A stretch of DNA of 44,714 nt from Bacillota bacterium (GTDB taxonomy: Bacteria > Bacillota > TC1 > UBA5767): the NCBI GenBank assembly GCA_007121025.1, contig SKMO01000106.1:1-44714 (forward strand), read 5' to 3'. Made by a program: the position numbers and the translations under genes. The notes beneath the pieces are model-generated. The model was not told where the DNA came from and made no database searches. It saw only the letters and a list, made by a program, of their open reading frames with translations. Numbering within the stretch: position 1 is the stretch's first letter; each line of letters opens with the position of its first letter. Shown here in pieces: positions 34,501-43,593 of the stretch.

Positions 34501-35685
34501 GAACAGTATCGGGAACAGCTGGCCACTCTGGATGGGATGATCGGCTATTTTGAGCAGCGGACCGATTTGTCGGTGTTTGCTCCGCTGGTTCGGGCGTACC
34601 TGCAGCGGGCGGAGGTCCATCTGGCTGAGGATCATCCGGACCGGGCACTGGAGGAACTGATGACGCTTCGACACAAAGGGCTGTCGGACATGACCGCTGA
34701 GACGTCTGGGCTCTATGCCCGGGCTGCCAAGCTTGAAGCAGGACTGATCCGGCACCAGCATGCCTTTGAGCGGTTGGAAAACGTGACCGAAGAGGTGGCA
34801 GCGGCCCTTTGGACGATCGGTGCTCTTGGGGTGGAAGAGGATTTGCTGGCTGTTTTGCAGATTTTCCAGGAGGAGCTCCTGTCACGGCAGGATCACAAGG
34901 GCATCGTACACAACAGCGGACGGATTGTCGGGCGTTTCGGGGACAGTCAGGAACCGGCTTTCCGCGTGGCAGTTGCAGAGGCGCTGACTGAAAAAGCAAA
35001 AAGTCTCTACGCGATGCGGGAACACGTCCTTCTGAAGGGACACCACGAGGCGTCCATGGCACTGCTGGCAAACCGGCAGGAGGCGGCAGAGATTCGGGCC
35101 CGGGGGCAAATCATGCATCTGATGGCCGATGATCTGCGGGAGACCGGAGGATATCAGGAGAGCATGGCCATTTGCCAGCAGATCATGGATGATCCGGTTT
35201 TTGGCGCGTCCGCAGCATCAGAGGATATCCGGATGCTGGCTGAATACAAAAAGGCGCGGATCCACAGCGGGTTGGGCAACGCCAGGATGGCGCTGGATCT
35301 GTACGCAAAGCTTGAGCGGGAAGGCCGGCCGGCGGCGGGGGAAGTTCAAAAGACACTGTTTTACAAAGCGCTGGTGGAACAGGCCGTGTTGCTGGACGAA
35401 ACCGGCGGCGGGGGTCTTTGGGGCCGCAAATCCCATCGTAAAGCATTGCGTCTGTTGGACAGGGTCATTGGAGATCTGGCCAGTGAACAAGAGAACGACC
35501 GGGTGAAGATCCGGTTGAAGGCATTGATCCGGAAAGGACAGATGCTTCGAACGGCCGGCCGAAGTCAGGAGGCCCGTCAGGCACTGATGAGCGCTGTAGA
35601 ATCCAACAGTGCGCTGACCGATCCGCGGGCCGTGTCTCTGGTGGAAGAGGCCAAGAAAGAATTGGACAAGGACGAGGCCCTTTGA
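31537..35685 (+). CDS. Large SIR2-like / TPR-repeat protein of unknown function
   Basis: The 1382-residue protein has an N-terminal SIR2-like Rossmann domain (about 25-260): WYFGAGISAGSVPLAEELA (GAGIS at 33-37), LAVTGNFDPGL with N121 and D123, HLIHTHGG with H161, and ALVLGFSGREDNPFMRAL (GFSGRED 206-212). The asparagine and histidine used by NAD-cleaving SIR2 enzymes are kept. The four-cysteine zinc ribbon of CobB deacetylases is absent. From about 340 to the end the sequence is helical with TPR-like repeats, for example at about 886-919 and 1233-1256. No NTPase, signal peptide or membrane helix is seen. AGGAGG is present, and the ATG is 9 bases after the prfB stop. SIR2-like domains joined to repeats occur in anti-phage defence, where they destroy NAD. 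That is an analogy, not shown here. Confidence 0.85.
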   Translation: MDNSRMVGLSEAWAHLSESETTKESAECFWYFGAGISAGSVPLAEELARDCLDRMSDDSVFLWGQKQSQGYDRFLEMAWPDDESRSLYLEGLCQSPPTPAARLAARLLMGAVPGTLAVTGNFDPGLTRAVLDQGERPRVEGDEAFRLCSDPESPVHLIHTHGGPRNYRLDLVSSGYPVHYDEPPELTPEEEQLAELLRSRSALVLGFSGREDNPFMRALYQVICADGLGGPLLWFLYREDEWYGLPVWLTDHEQVFFVRGENNAGPKAAVPFKEDYLNRYLDLSLHRIAGEVGTDGVLSARKVLGSAVDHWEVPLVPLLVDPGRFVADWRIRLARRVADGEHILWDEKLTVQNAGADEGDGLASIRRALQFRRFDQALEQMRELDLSERSGEEKTRFLDLLVYLAGQAEGQWNEDQLEILNRAIRLTAEPAGEQREHYRIFLVDRLARGLHAQGKSGDGLTLVLWALESPGTSGEGMEHRDRLRFLGTELAVAAGSFEEAWALADADSAETAWGKDQVPLLSAWIAMHQGNYEKAAELLENARHRTFEQDVLAALTDFNREQYDGLDRVLDALASRAEKEQANPVLACTLHYLRAETIERKKADPQPVKAWNRILNRHERSFETPIRLMRALAYYKKAQVLRQTGSLIESTKVIAQMTEDFSRDRDRDIRLLCARGQLDAIRVKKDLKWLEAALDDCGLFLNAERDPGDLEMRELVTQVHYLKGIMLRDLGHDEQAIQAMEALGGDRSEDDSLTIRKYAARAMRETVALYLKADDPVAAALVCVRMVETLDDQDHQELMDILSDGYRIGAQLQAKQTDQEPALELALRGIRRLDKQEGLDVKRNRATLFMVAAGCLEELDRKEEVVSLMEDFEKAFGGEADLAVRVLLSRGWLHKGQMQEERGRPEEALETYEGYLKRFDQLETEETAPDLLDVLYRRGLLNKAVGKPLLGQQSLEQLIDRGVRFDQEMHWQKLALGWLEKAALHREEEQYREQLATLDGMIGYFEQRTDLSVFAPLVRAYLQRAEVHLAEDHPDRALEELMTLRHKGLSDMTAETSGLYARAAKLEAGLIRHQHAFERLENVTEEVAAALWTIGALGVEEDLLAVLQIFQEELLSRQDHKGIVHNSGRIVGRFGDSQEPAFRVAVAEALTEKAKSLYAMREHVLLKGHHEASMALLANRQEAAEIRARGQIMHLMADDLRETGGYQESMAICQQIMDDPVFGASAASEDIRMLAEYKKARIHSGLGNARMALDLYAKLEREGRPAAGEVQKTLFYKALVEQAVLLDETGGGGLWGRKSHRKALRLLDRVIGDLASEQENDRVKIRLKALIRKGQMLRTAGRSQEARQALMSAVESNSALTDPRAVSLVEEAKKELDKDEAL

Positions 35686-35733
35686 TAGAATTTTGAACTG
35701 TGACAGACTATTCGAGCAGGTAGGGAGGAAACG

Positions 35734-36552
35734 ATGGAAAAAGAGATCATTAACAGTCTGGAAGAGACGGCCAAAGCCATACGGCGGTCGATCGTGACCA
35801 TGCTGGGAGAGGCCGGTTCGGGTCATCCCGGCGGGTCGCTGTCCAGTACTGATGTGCTGACAGCACTGTATTTTCATGAAATGAAACTTGACCCCGGAAA
35901 CCCCCAGTGGGATAAGCGGGACCGTTTCGTTTTGTCCAAGGGGCATGCCGCCCCGCTTTTGTACGCAACACTTGCCCAGCGGGGTTACTTTCCGAAAGAA
36001 GAACTCATGACCCTGCGCAAGATGGGCAGCCGTTTGCAGGGGCACCCTGTGATGGACAAAGTTCCCGGCGTGGAATTGTCCACCGGATCTCTGGGTCAGG
36101 GGATTTCCATGGCCGTGGGGCTGGCGCTGGCCGGGCGATTGGACGGGAGCTCTCACCGGGTGTTTGCTCTGGTGGGAGACGGAGAGTGTCAGGAAGGCAT
36201 CGTTTGGGAAGCAGCCATGGCGGCAGCTCATTACGGTCTGGGGAATCTGACCGCTGTTCTGGATGCCAACGGTCTGCAAATTGACGGCCGGTGTTCAGAC
36301 GTTATGTGCCTCGATCCCATTGAGGAGAAGTGGAGGGCCTTTGGCTGGCATGTGATGACGATCGATGGACACGACATGCAGGCCATTGTCAATGCGCTTC
36401 AGGAGGCGGACAAGGTGGAGCATCAGCCGGTGATGATCGTTGCACACACTGTGAAGGGCAAGGGCGTTTCCTTCATGGAGAATCAACCCGGGTGGCACGG
36501 AAAAGCCCCCAATCCCGAACAGGTGCAGCAGGCCCTTGAAGAATTGGCATAA
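35734..36552 (+). CDS. Transketolase, N-terminal subunit
   Basis: The 272-residue protein carries the thiamine-diphosphate-binding half of transketolase: [34 protein letters not shown], the metal/TPP motif [13 protein letters not shown], and [12 protein letters not shown]. With the next gene it makes a split transketolase, which moves two-carbon units in the non-oxidative pentose phosphate pathway. Such split forms are common in Clostridia. GGGAGGAAA lies before the ATG. The gap from the SIR2-TPR gene is 48 bases with no terminator. Confidence 0.95.
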   Translation: MEKEIINSLEETAKAIRRSIVTMLGEAGSGHPGGSLSSTDVLTALYFHEMKLDPGNPQWDKRDRFVLSKGHAAPLLYATLAQRGYFPKEELMTLRKMGSRLQGHPVMDKVPGVELSTGSLGQGISMAVGLALAGRLDGSSHRVFALVGDGECQEGIVWEAAMAAAHYGLGNLTAVLDANGLQIDGRCSDVMCLDPIEEKWRAFGWHVMTIDGHDMQAIVNALQEADKVEHQPVMIVAHTVKGKGVSFMENQPGWHGKAPNPEQVQQALEELA

Positions 36553-36568
36553 GCATGGAGGAGAATCA

Positions 36569-37507
36569 ATGACAGACATGGCAACCAGAGATGCGTATGG
36601 AAACGCTCTCATTGAATTAGGCAAGATCAACCGGGACGTGGTCGTACTGGATGCGGACCTGTCCCAATCCACCAAGACGCACGGATTCAGCCAGATGTTC
36701 CCTGACCGTTTTTTCAACATGGGGATCGCAGAACAGAACCTGATGGCGGTGGCAGCAGGACTGGCACGGGGAGGAAAGATTCCTTTTGCCAGTACATTCG
36801 CCATGTTTGCGACGGGTCGGGCGTTTGAAATTATCCGCAACGCCATTTCGTACCCGCAGTTGAATGTGAAAATTGCAGCCACCCATGCAGGGATTACAGT
36901 GGGTGAGGACGGGGCCAGCCACCAGTCGGTGGAGGACATCGCCCTGATGCGTTCCATACCAGGCATGGTGGTCTTGGTGCCAGCGGATGCCACGGAAGCG
37001 GCCGGAGCCATTCATGCGGCAGCCCAGTGGAACGGTCCGGTGTATATTCGACTGGGACGCTCCAAGGTCCCCCGGCTGTTTGAAGAAGGCACCCCATTTC
37101 GGATCGGCACTGCCCAGGTTATTCGGGAAGGCTCTGAGGTGACCCTCCTGGCCTGCGGAATCATGACGTCGGCAGCCTTGGAAGCAGCTAAAATTCTGGG
37201 AAAAGAAGGGATCAGCGCGGAAGTCGTGAATGTGTCCACGATCAAGCCGTTGGACGAAGAGACCATTCTGGCGTCTCTTGGTAAAACAGGCTGCGCTGTG
37301 ACGGCGGAAGAACACAGTGTTCTTGGAGGATTGGGCGGCGCGGTGGCTGAGCTGGCCGGTACGTTCTGCCCGGTGCCGTTGCAGAGAGTCGGTGTCAAGG
37401 ACCGGTTTGGCGAATCCGGTAAACCGGATGAATTGTTGAAAGCGTATGGACTGACGTCAGGGGAAATCGCCGCCCGGGCCAGGGAGGCGGTCAGTCAAAA
37501 GCGTTGA
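36569..37507 (+). CDS. Transketolase, C-terminal subunit
   Basis: The 312-residue protein holds the pyrimidine-binding domain (VVLDADLSQSTKT, FFNMGIAEQNLMAVAAGLA with the catalytic glutamate, and HAGITVGEDGASHQ) and the C-terminal transketolase domain (VVNVSTIKPLDEETI). It pairs with the N-terminal subunit 16 bases upstream. ATG 36569 follows GGAGGAGAATCA, so the longer upstream reading frame is not used. Confidence 0.95.
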   Translation: MTDMATRDAYGNALIELGKINRDVVVLDADLSQSTKTHGFSQMFPDRFFNMGIAEQNLMAVAAGLARGGKIPFASTFAMFATGRAFEIIRNAISYPQLNVKIAATHAGITVGEDGASHQSVEDIALMRSIPGMVVLVPADATEAAGAIHAAAQWNGPVYIRLGRSKVPRLFEEGTPFRIGTAQVIREGSEVTLLACGIMTSAALEAAKILGKEGISAEVVNVSTIKPLDEETILASLGKTGCAVTAEEHSVLGGLGGAVAELAGTFCPVPLQRVGVKDRFGESGKPDELLKAYGLTSGEIAARAREAVSQKR

Positions 37508-37535
37508 GAAGAAAGCCAGACGGGGAGTTGCGAAC

Positions 37536-38222
37536 GTGATCAAACTCAATGGTGTCACCAAAATATATCCGGGGCGGATTGTGGCCCTTGACGATATCAC
37601 CCTGCGCATTGGCCGGGGCGAATTTGTCTTTCTTGTCGGCCCCAGCGGGGCGGGCAAGTCCACCCTGCTCAAAATGGTTTTCAAGGAAGAACTGCCCACC
37701 AAGGGAGAGGTGATCATTGATAAACGCAATGTGGCCAAACTGAGCCGGAAGGACCTCAACAGCCTGCGGCGAAATGTGGGCATCGTTTTCCAGGACTTTC
37801 GGCTTCTGGAAACAAAGACGGCCTATGAAAACATTGCGTTTGCTATGGAAGTGCTTGAATTTCGCAGCAAGGAGATCAAAAAACGGGTCCCTCTGATCCT
37901 TGAACAGGTTGGGATGCTTCAGAGGGCCAATCATTACCCCAATCAGCTGTCCGGGGGAGAGCAGCAAAAGATCGCCATCGGCCGGGCCATTGTCAATCAT
38001 CCGCGGATTCTTCTGGCGGATGAGCCTTCTGGAAACATGGATCCGGAAACGGCGATGGAAATCATGCATATTTTCAAACACATCAATGAAAAAGGGACTA
38101 CAGTGATGATGGCTACTCATGATAAAATGGTGGTGGATATCATGCGGGAGCGTGTGGTCGAACTGGAGCATGGCCGCCTGATTCGTGACGAGAAGAAGGG
38201 AGGCTACGACTATGGGTATTAG
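37536..38222 (+). CDS. ftsE: FtsE, cell-division ABC ATPase
   Basis: The 228-residue protein is a compact ABC ATPase: Walker A GPSGAGKST (35-43), LSGGEQQKIAIGRAI and ILLADEPSGNMD. By family, FtsE powers FtsX to activate a peptidoglycan hydrolase, and the likely hydrolase lies next in this cluster. It begins with GTG after GGGGAG, and overlaps ftsX by 11 bases. Confidence 0.96.
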   Translation: MIKLNGVTKIYPGRIVALDDITLRIGRGEFVFLVGPSGAGKSTLLKMVFKEELPTKGEVIIDKRNVAKLSRKDLNSLRRNVGIVFQDFRLLETKTAYENIAFAMEVLEFRSKEIKKRVPLILEQVGMLQRANHYPNQLSGGEQQKIAIGRAIVNHPRILLADEPSGNMDPETAMEIMHIFKHINEKGTTVMMATHDKMVVDIMRERVVELEHGRLIRDEKKGGYDYGY

Positions 38223-39099
38223 AAATACCGGGTATTTCTTTTCCCAGGCGATGCAGTCCATCGGGCGTAATCGTCTGATGTCCCTGGCCACTGTACTGAC
38301 GGTGACCGTCTCCCTGTTCATCGTGGGGATTTTCACCTTGTTGGTGCTCAATGCCAACTTTTTCCTGAACAATCTGCAGTCCAGCGCGGAAATCGCCGCA
38401 TTTTTGCATGTGGATGCCCCCCGTGAAGAAGCGCTCGCCCTTGAAGAGAAGATTTCAGCATTGCCCGGAGTCAGTCAGATCACCTTTGTGTCCAAGGAGG
38501 AGGGTCTGGCCCAGCTGAGCCAGAGGTTCGGCCCGGAAAATGACCTGCTGTTTGCCCTGGACGGGAATAATCCCCTTCCAGACTATTACATCATTACTGT
38601 GGAGGCTCCGGATTATTTGGGTTTTGTGTCCGGGGCTGTCAGCGACATGGAATATGTGGATAAAGCGGATTATGGCCAGCAGGTGATGGAGCAGGTGTTC
38701 AGTCTGGTGGAGTACATCAGCTGGATCGGTGGAGTGATTATCGTTGTTCTGTTTCTGTCAGCCACATTCCTGATTTCCACCACCATCAAGCTGACGGTCT
38801 TCAGCCGGCAGAAAGAAATCAAGGTCATGAAATATGTGGGCTCTTCGGACAGTTTCATCAGGGCGCCCTTTCTGATCAAGGGGACGATGCTTGGATTTGT
38901 CGGGGCGGCAGTCGCCGCCGTGGCTCTGTACCTGTCCTATTATTTTTTGGTGGACAACATGGTCAGTGCCATTGCCTTTGTGACGCCCCTGACAGACATG
39001 CTGGTGGTTTTTCAAGTCATGGGTGCACTGATGGCCAGTGGCGCGTTTATCGGGCTGCTTGGGAGCAACATCTCAATCCGTCGTTACCTGAAAGTGTAA
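38212..39099 (+). CDS. ftsX: FtsX, cell-division membrane protein
   Basis: The 295-residue protein has the FtsX layout: a cytoplasmic N-terminus (RNTGYFFSQAMQSIGRNRL), TM1 (about 20-42), an extracytoplasmic loop (about 45-165) that binds the hydrolase partner, and three C-terminal helices. ATG 38212 follows AAGGGAGG and lies inside the end of ftsE, giving translational coupling. Confidence 0.95.
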   Translation: MGIRNTGYFFSQAMQSIGRNRLMSLATVLTVTVSLFIVGIFTLLVLNANFFLNNLQSSAEIAAFLHVDAPREEALALEEKISALPGVSQITFVSKEEGLAQLSQRFGPENDLLFALDGNNPLPDYYIITVEAPDYLGFVSGAVSDMEYVDKADYGQQVMEQVFSLVEYISWIGGVIIVVLFLSATFLISTTIKLTVFSRQKEIKVMKYVGSSDSFIRAPFLIKGTMLGFVGAAVAAVALYLSYYFLVDNMVSAIAFVTPLTDMLVVFQVMGALMASGAFIGLLGSNISIRRYLKV

Positions 39100-39135
39100 A
39101 AGGTTGTGTCCCGGAGGAAAGGGGTTGGATGTGTT

Positions 39136-40275
39136 TTGGCTAGGAAACTGTTTACCACACTGTTGGTTCTGACGCTGTTGATGGCCATGGGAGCGGGTGC
39201 TCTTCAGGCCAATAATCTGGACGATCTGCGTCGAAATCAGGAGTCAATCCAACAGGAAATCAGCCGATATCGGAGTCTGATTCAAAGAACCAGCAGCCAG
39301 ATCACCAGCGTGTCGTCTGAAATGCAGCAGTTGGACCAGAGCATTGCCCAGCGGGAGCAGGAAATACGTCAGCTTGAGCAGGTGATCAGTGAAAAAGAAG
39401 CAATGATTGAGAGTCTCGAGGAAGAACTGCTTCGCCGGCAGTTGGAATACGCCCGCCGGCAGGGGGCCTTCGAGGACCGGTTGCGTCTGATCTATCATTC
39501 GGGAAGTGTGGAATTCATTGAGGTTCTGGTGGACGCCACCGACATGACGGACTTTCTGGTGCGGTTTGAACTGCTGGCCCGGATTGCCGGCCATGACATC
39601 CTGATGCTCGAAGAACTGGAAGCTGAGAGGTTGGAGCTGGAGGAACAGCGAAGCGGCGTTGCCGCACAGCGGGAGCAGCTGTCTGACAACATGGGCGAAC
39701 TCGAGTCGTCCAAAAACCAGCTGGCCCAGGTGAAAAGTTCCAAGGGGGATCTGCAGCAGAAACTCCTTTCGGAGAAAGAAGCCGCGGAACGGGCTCTCGC
39801 TGAAGAGGAACGGACCAACCGGGAAGTCGAAAAACTGATCAAGGACATTCTGGCCCGTCAGCTCAATTCAGGGGCGTACACCGGAGGACAGTTTGCCTGG
39901 CCAACGCCTGGATACACCCGGGTGTCCTCTGACTATGGCTGGCGGATCCATCCCATCACCAGGGACCGCCGGATGCACAGTGGAATCGATGTTCCGGCTC
40001 CCCGGAATACACACATTGTGTCGGCGGCAGATGGACGGGTGATTTACGCCGGTTGGATGGGGTCCTATGGAAACACCACCATTATCGATCATGGCGGGGG
40101 GATCACCACTCTCTACGCTCACCAGCATCAGCTGGGAACCCGGGAAGGGGCGGTGGTCACCAAGGGTGAGCGGATCGGTTTTGTTGGCACCACAGGGCTG
40201 AGTACAGGAAACCATTTGCATTTTGAAGTACGCAAGAACGGGACGCATACCAGTCCCTGGCCATACTTGAGATAA
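39136..40275 (+). CDS. Coiled-coil M23 peptidoglycan hydrolase (FtsEX-activated type)
   Basis: The 379-residue protein has a signal peptide (ARKLFTTLLVLTLLMAMGAG), two long coiled-coil stretches (about 30-110 and 150-240) and a C-terminal LytM/M23 domain (about 255-379). The metal and catalytic residues are intact (H281 and D285 in MHSGID; H360 and H362 in GNHLHFEV), so it should be an active endopeptidase, unlike E. coli EnvC. The start is unsure. TTG 39136 gives a clean signal peptide with AAAGGGG upstream, and GTG 39106 would add ten mostly basic residues. Confidence 0.9.
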   Translation: MARKLFTTLLVLTLLMAMGAGALQANNLDDLRRNQESIQQEISRYRSLIQRTSSQITSVSSEMQQLDQSIAQREQEIRQLEQVISEKEAMIESLEEELLRRQLEYARRQGAFEDRLRLIYHSGSVEFIEVLVDATDMTDFLVRFELLARIAGHDILMLEELEAERLELEEQRSGVAAQREQLSDNMGELESSKNQLAQVKSSKGDLQQKLLSEKEAAERALAEEERTNREVEKLIKDILARQLNSGAYTGGQFAWPTPGYTRVSSDYGWRIHPITRDRRMHSGIDVPAPRNTHIVSAADGRVIYAGWMGSYGNTTIIDHGGGITTLYAHQHQLGTREGAVVTKGERIGFVGTTGLSTGNHLHFEVRKNGTHTSPWPYLR

Positions 40276-40290
40276 GATGAGATGAGACGG

Positions 40291-40317
40291 GCAGCGACAG
40301 TGTCGCTGCTGTCTTTT
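40291..40317 (+). terminator. Probable terminator between the M23 peptidase and S41 protease genes
   Basis: GCAGCGA (40291-40297) pairs with TCGCTGC (40303-40309) and TGTCTTTTC follows. The T run is broken, so termination could be partial. The 96-base gap here is the largest inside the ftsE-uvrB block. Confidence 0.6.
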
Positions 40318-40371
40318 CATGCAGTGGAGAACCGGGTCCGGCCACTCGCGCTGCAGGAAGGAGTTGCTTTG

Positions 40372-41529
40372 TTGAAAAAAATCATTCGAGTCATTCAGAT
40401 CGGACTGCTCGTGTTCTGTGTGCTGTTCACGTCGTTAAGCCTGGTGTTTTTGGGGATTCACTACCAGGACATCACCAATTTGTTGTCAACCTGGGGCATT
40501 GTCAACAGCGCCTTTATCGAGAGTCCGGATCGAAGCACGCTGTTTACCGGGGCGAGCCGTGGGTTGGTGGAGGCACTGGGAGACAAATACAGCGAGTACG
40601 TTACCGGAGAAGAATTTGCCCAGGTCCAGGAACGGCTGGGAGGAGAGTTTGCCGGGATCGGCATTTATTTCACCATGGAGGAGGATGTCCCTCTGGTTGT
40701 GTTCGTATTTCCCGATTCTCCTGCCGAACAGGAAGGGTTGAGGGAAGGTGATCGCATTTTGGTTGCTGACGGGACACAGCTGGCAGGAATGGACATGGAG
40801 GAGGTTTCAGATCTCCTGAAAGGGCCTGAAGACACCCGGGTCGTGTTGCTGGTGGAACGGGAGGACGGGACGACGGAAGAACTAACGCTGACCCGTGCGT
40901 TCATTCAGTACATAACAATCCATAGCCAGCGGGTGGATGCAGCACCACAGATCGGATACGTGCACATCAGCAGCTTCAGTCGCAGGACGCCTGAGCAGCT
41001 GGAGGCAGCCCTGGATGAACTGGGCGAGATCAGCGGACTGGTGCTTGATCTGCGGCACAATGGGGGTGGCGAAGTCAGCGGAGCTCTGGGGGCAGCGGCA
41101 TTCTTTGTTCCGGAGGGACCCATCATTTTCGAGGAAAGCCGCTACAACATCCGGGCCCATGAATCCACAGGAGGGAATGTGGAGATGCCGCTGGTGATCC
41201 TGGTGAATGGAAGCACCGCCAGTTCTGCAGAGATTGTGGCCGGGGCCATCCAGGACACCGGGCGGGCGCCGTTGATCGGTGAACAGACGTTCGGCAAAGG
41301 CATTGTGCAACGCTATTTCCCAACCACGGGGGGCGATTTTGTCAAGTTGACGGTGACCCGTTATCTGACCCCGCGTAAACGGAGCATTCACGGGGAGGGA
41401 TTGCGTCCGGACATCGAGATTCCGATGTCCGATGAACAGTACATGCAGGCGATCTTTGGCCCGCAGGGACCGGACCCGGAAGGCGATCCGCAACTGGCCA
41501 GGGCGCTGGAACTGTTGGCCGGACAATAA
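40372..41529 (+). CDS. C-terminal processing peptidase (S41 family, PDZ domain)
   Basis: The 385-residue protein has an N-terminal signal anchor (KKIIRVIQIGLLVFCVLFTS), a PDZ domain (about 95-180) and the S41 protease core with SSFSRRTPEQLEAAL, LRHNGGGEV, and a Ser-Lys dyad (S284 in GSTASSAEI and K309 in TFGKGIVQ). By family, it cleaves extracytoplasmic proteins near their C-termini. Its place after ftsEX and an M23 hydrolase suggests it may control wall hydrolase levels (inference). The start is TTG 40372 with AAGGAG 8 bases upstream. Confidence 0.93.
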   Translation: MKKIIRVIQIGLLVFCVLFTSLSLVFLGIHYQDITNLLSTWGIVNSAFIESPDRSTLFTGASRGLVEALGDKYSEYVTGEEFAQVQERLGGEFAGIGIYFTMEEDVPLVVFVFPDSPAEQEGLREGDRILVADGTQLAGMDMEEVSDLLKGPEDTRVVLLVEREDGTTEELTLTRAFIQYITIHSQRVDAAPQIGYVHISSFSRRTPEQLEAALDELGEISGLVLDLRHNGGGEVSGALGAAAFFVPEGPIIFEESRYNIRAHESTGGNVEMPLVILVNGSTASSAEIVAGAIQDTGRAPLIGEQTFGKGIVQRYFPTTGGDFVKLTVTRYLTPRKRSIHGEGLRPDIEIPMSDEQYMQAIFGPQGPDPEGDPQLARALELLAGQ

Positions 41530-41573
41530 GAACCGCCCGGCGGCTTCTTTGATGGGACAGAAGGAGGGTGAGC

Positions 41574-43562
41574 ATGGGAACGTTTCAAATCAGATCAGAC
41601 TTTCAACCCACCGGAGACCAGCCGGCCGCGATTGCACAGCTGACCCATGGCCTCCAGGAAGGCCATGTACACCAGACCCTTCTTGGTGTAACCGGAAGCG
41701 GGAAAACCTATACCATGGCCCATGTGATTCAGAATGTGCAGAGGCCCACTCTGGTAATCGCGCCGAATAAAACCCTGGCTGCACAGCTGTGCAGTGAATT
41801 CAAAGAGTTTTTTCCGGACAATGCGGTGGAGTATTTTGTTTCGTACTACGATTATTATCAGCCGGAAGCCTACCTGCCCCAAACGGATACGTACATCGAA
41901 AAAGACAGTTCGATCAATGATGAAATTGATAAGCTGCGGCACTCTGCCACGGCGGCACTCTTTGAACGAAGAGATGTGATTATTGTGGCCTCGGTGTCCT
42001 GTATTTATGGACTGGGTTCCCCCAAGGACTATCAGAGCATGATGGTGTCATTGCGTGAGGGGATGACAGTTGGCCGGGATGACGTTCTGCGGAAACTGGT
42101 TGATATCCAATACACCCGAAACGACATGGATTTTCACCGGGGGACGTTCCGGGTTCGGGGGGATGTGATCGAGATTATCCCCGCCAGTCATGGCGAAACG
42201 GCCGTTCGAGTGGAGATGTTTGGGGATGAAGTAGAACGGATTGTGGAAATCGACACCCTGACCGGTGAACTGACCAAACGCCGCAAACACATTGCGGTGT
42301 TTCCGGCCAGTCACTACGTCACTTCCAGGGAAAGCATGGAACGGGCAATTCGTGACATTGAAGAAGAGCTGGAAGAACGGATTGCTTATTTCCGGAAGCA
42401 TGACAAACTGCTGGAAGCCCAGAGAATTGAACAAAGAACTCGATACGATCTGGAAATGATGCTGGAAATCGGGTTTTGTTCAGGCATCGAAAATTACGCC
42501 AGGCATCTGAACGCAGGGGCACCGGGAGATAAACCATGCACGCTGTTTGATTATTTTCCGGAAGATTTTCTCCTGATGGTTGATGAGTCGCATGTCACAG
42601 TCCCGCAGATCGGAGGCATGTACGCCGGTGACCGGTCCCGGAAGGAAGTCCTGGTGGACAATGGATTCCGCTTGCCGTCAGCTCTGGACAACCGCCCGCT
42701 GTCTTTCAAAGAGTTTGAGGAATCGGTGAATCAGGTGGTCTATGTTTCCGCCACCCCGGGACCCTACGAACGGGATCATTCCACCCGGGTGGTGGAACAG
42801 ATCATCCGGCCGACCGGGCTTTTGGATCCACAGATCGAGGTCCGACCGGTGGCCGGGCAGGTGGACGATCTCCTTGGGGAGATCCGTATGCGGGCAGACC
42901 GCAATCAGCGGGTCCTGATCACGACACTGACCAAACGGATGGCCGAGGATCTGACGTCCTATTATGAAGGACTGGATGTCCGGGTCCGTTATCTGCATTC
43001 AGACATCGACACCCTCGAACGAATGGAAATCATCCGGGAGTTGCGGATGGGAACGTTCGATGTGCTGGTGGGGATCAATCTGCTTCGTGAAGGGCTTGAT
43101 CTTCCAGAAGTATCTCTGGTGGCCATTCTGGATGCGGACAAAGAGGGATTTCTCCGGTCAGAGCGTTCACTGATCCAGACGATTGGCCGGGCGGCCCGAA
43201 ATGCTGAAGGCACTGTGATCCTTTACGCGGACCGGATTACTGATTCCATGAACAGAGCCATGGATGAAACGGAGCGCCGGCGTCAGATTCAGCGGGACCA
43301 CAACGAAAAACACGGGATCACACCCACCACCATCACCAAGAAGGTCCGTTCGGTGATTGAGATGACGTACGAAGAGGCCCGGAAGGCCGCCGGAACGAAC
43401 GCCGGAGGCGGTGAAGAGCTGCGTCTGTCCAAGCTGAACCGCCGGGAGCGCCTGAAGCTGATCGACCAGCTGGAAAAAGACATGCAGAAGAAAGCCAGGA
43501 ATCTGGAGTTTGAGAAGGCGGCTGAACTGCGGGATTTGATCATGGAGCTGAAAAAAGAATAG
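41574..43562 (+). CDS. uvrB: UvrB, excision nuclease subunit B
   Basis: The 662-residue protein is a typical UvrB: Walker [11 protein letters not shown] (K44), the beta-hairpin [31 protein letters not shown], and helicase motifs [11 protein letters not shown] and [12 protein letters not shown]. The C-terminal UVR motif [18 protein letters not shown] is present. It verifies DNA damage after UvrA in nucleotide excision repair. No uvrA is in the window. ATG 41574 follows AAGGAGGG. An in-frame GTG at 41568 overlaps that site. Confidence 0.98.
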   Translation: MGTFQIRSDFQPTGDQPAAIAQLTHGLQEGHVHQTLLGVTGSGKTYTMAHVIQNVQRPTLVIAPNKTLAAQLCSEFKEFFPDNAVEYFVSYYDYYQPEAYLPQTDTYIEKDSSINDEIDKLRHSATAALFERRDVIIVASVSCIYGLGSPKDYQSMMVSLREGMTVGRDDVLRKLVDIQYTRNDMDFHRGTFRVRGDVIEIIPASHGETAVRVEMFGDEVERIVEIDTLTGELTKRRKHIAVFPASHYVTSRESMERAIRDIEEELEERIAYFRKHDKLLEAQRIEQRTRYDLEMMLEIGFCSGIENYARHLNAGAPGDKPCTLFDYFPEDFLLMVDESHVTVPQIGGMYAGDRSRKEVLVDNGFRLPSALDNRPLSFKEFEESVNQVVYVSATPGPYERDHSTRVVEQIIRPTGLLDPQIEVRPVAGQVDDLLGEIRMRADRNQRVLITTLTKRMAEDLTSYYEGLDVRVRYLHSDIDTLERMEIIRELRMGTFDVLVGINLLREGLDLPEVSLVAILDADKEGFLRSERSLIQTIGRAARNAEGTVILYADRITDSMNRAMDETERRRQIQRDHNEKHGITPTTITKKVRSVIEMTYEEARKAAGTNAGGGEELRLSKLNRRERLKLIDQLEKDMQKKARNLEFEKAAELRDLIMELKKE

Positions 43563-43580
43563 ACAGCCCGGAGGCTGTCT
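43561..43580. terminator. Hairpin between convergent uvrB and NTF2-like genes
   Basis: AGACAGCC-CGGA-GGCTGTCT starts at the uvrB stop. GGTTTAAAT follows on plus, and ATTCTTTTTT follows on minus, so it may serve both genes. Confidence 0.7.
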
Positions 43581-43593
43581 GGTTTAAATAGGT

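Noticed and set aside
31537-35685. SIR2-like protein as a CobB-type protein deacetylase
   Set aside because: The four-cysteine zinc ribbon is absent and the domain resembles the SIR2-like NAD hydrolase group more than true sirtuins.
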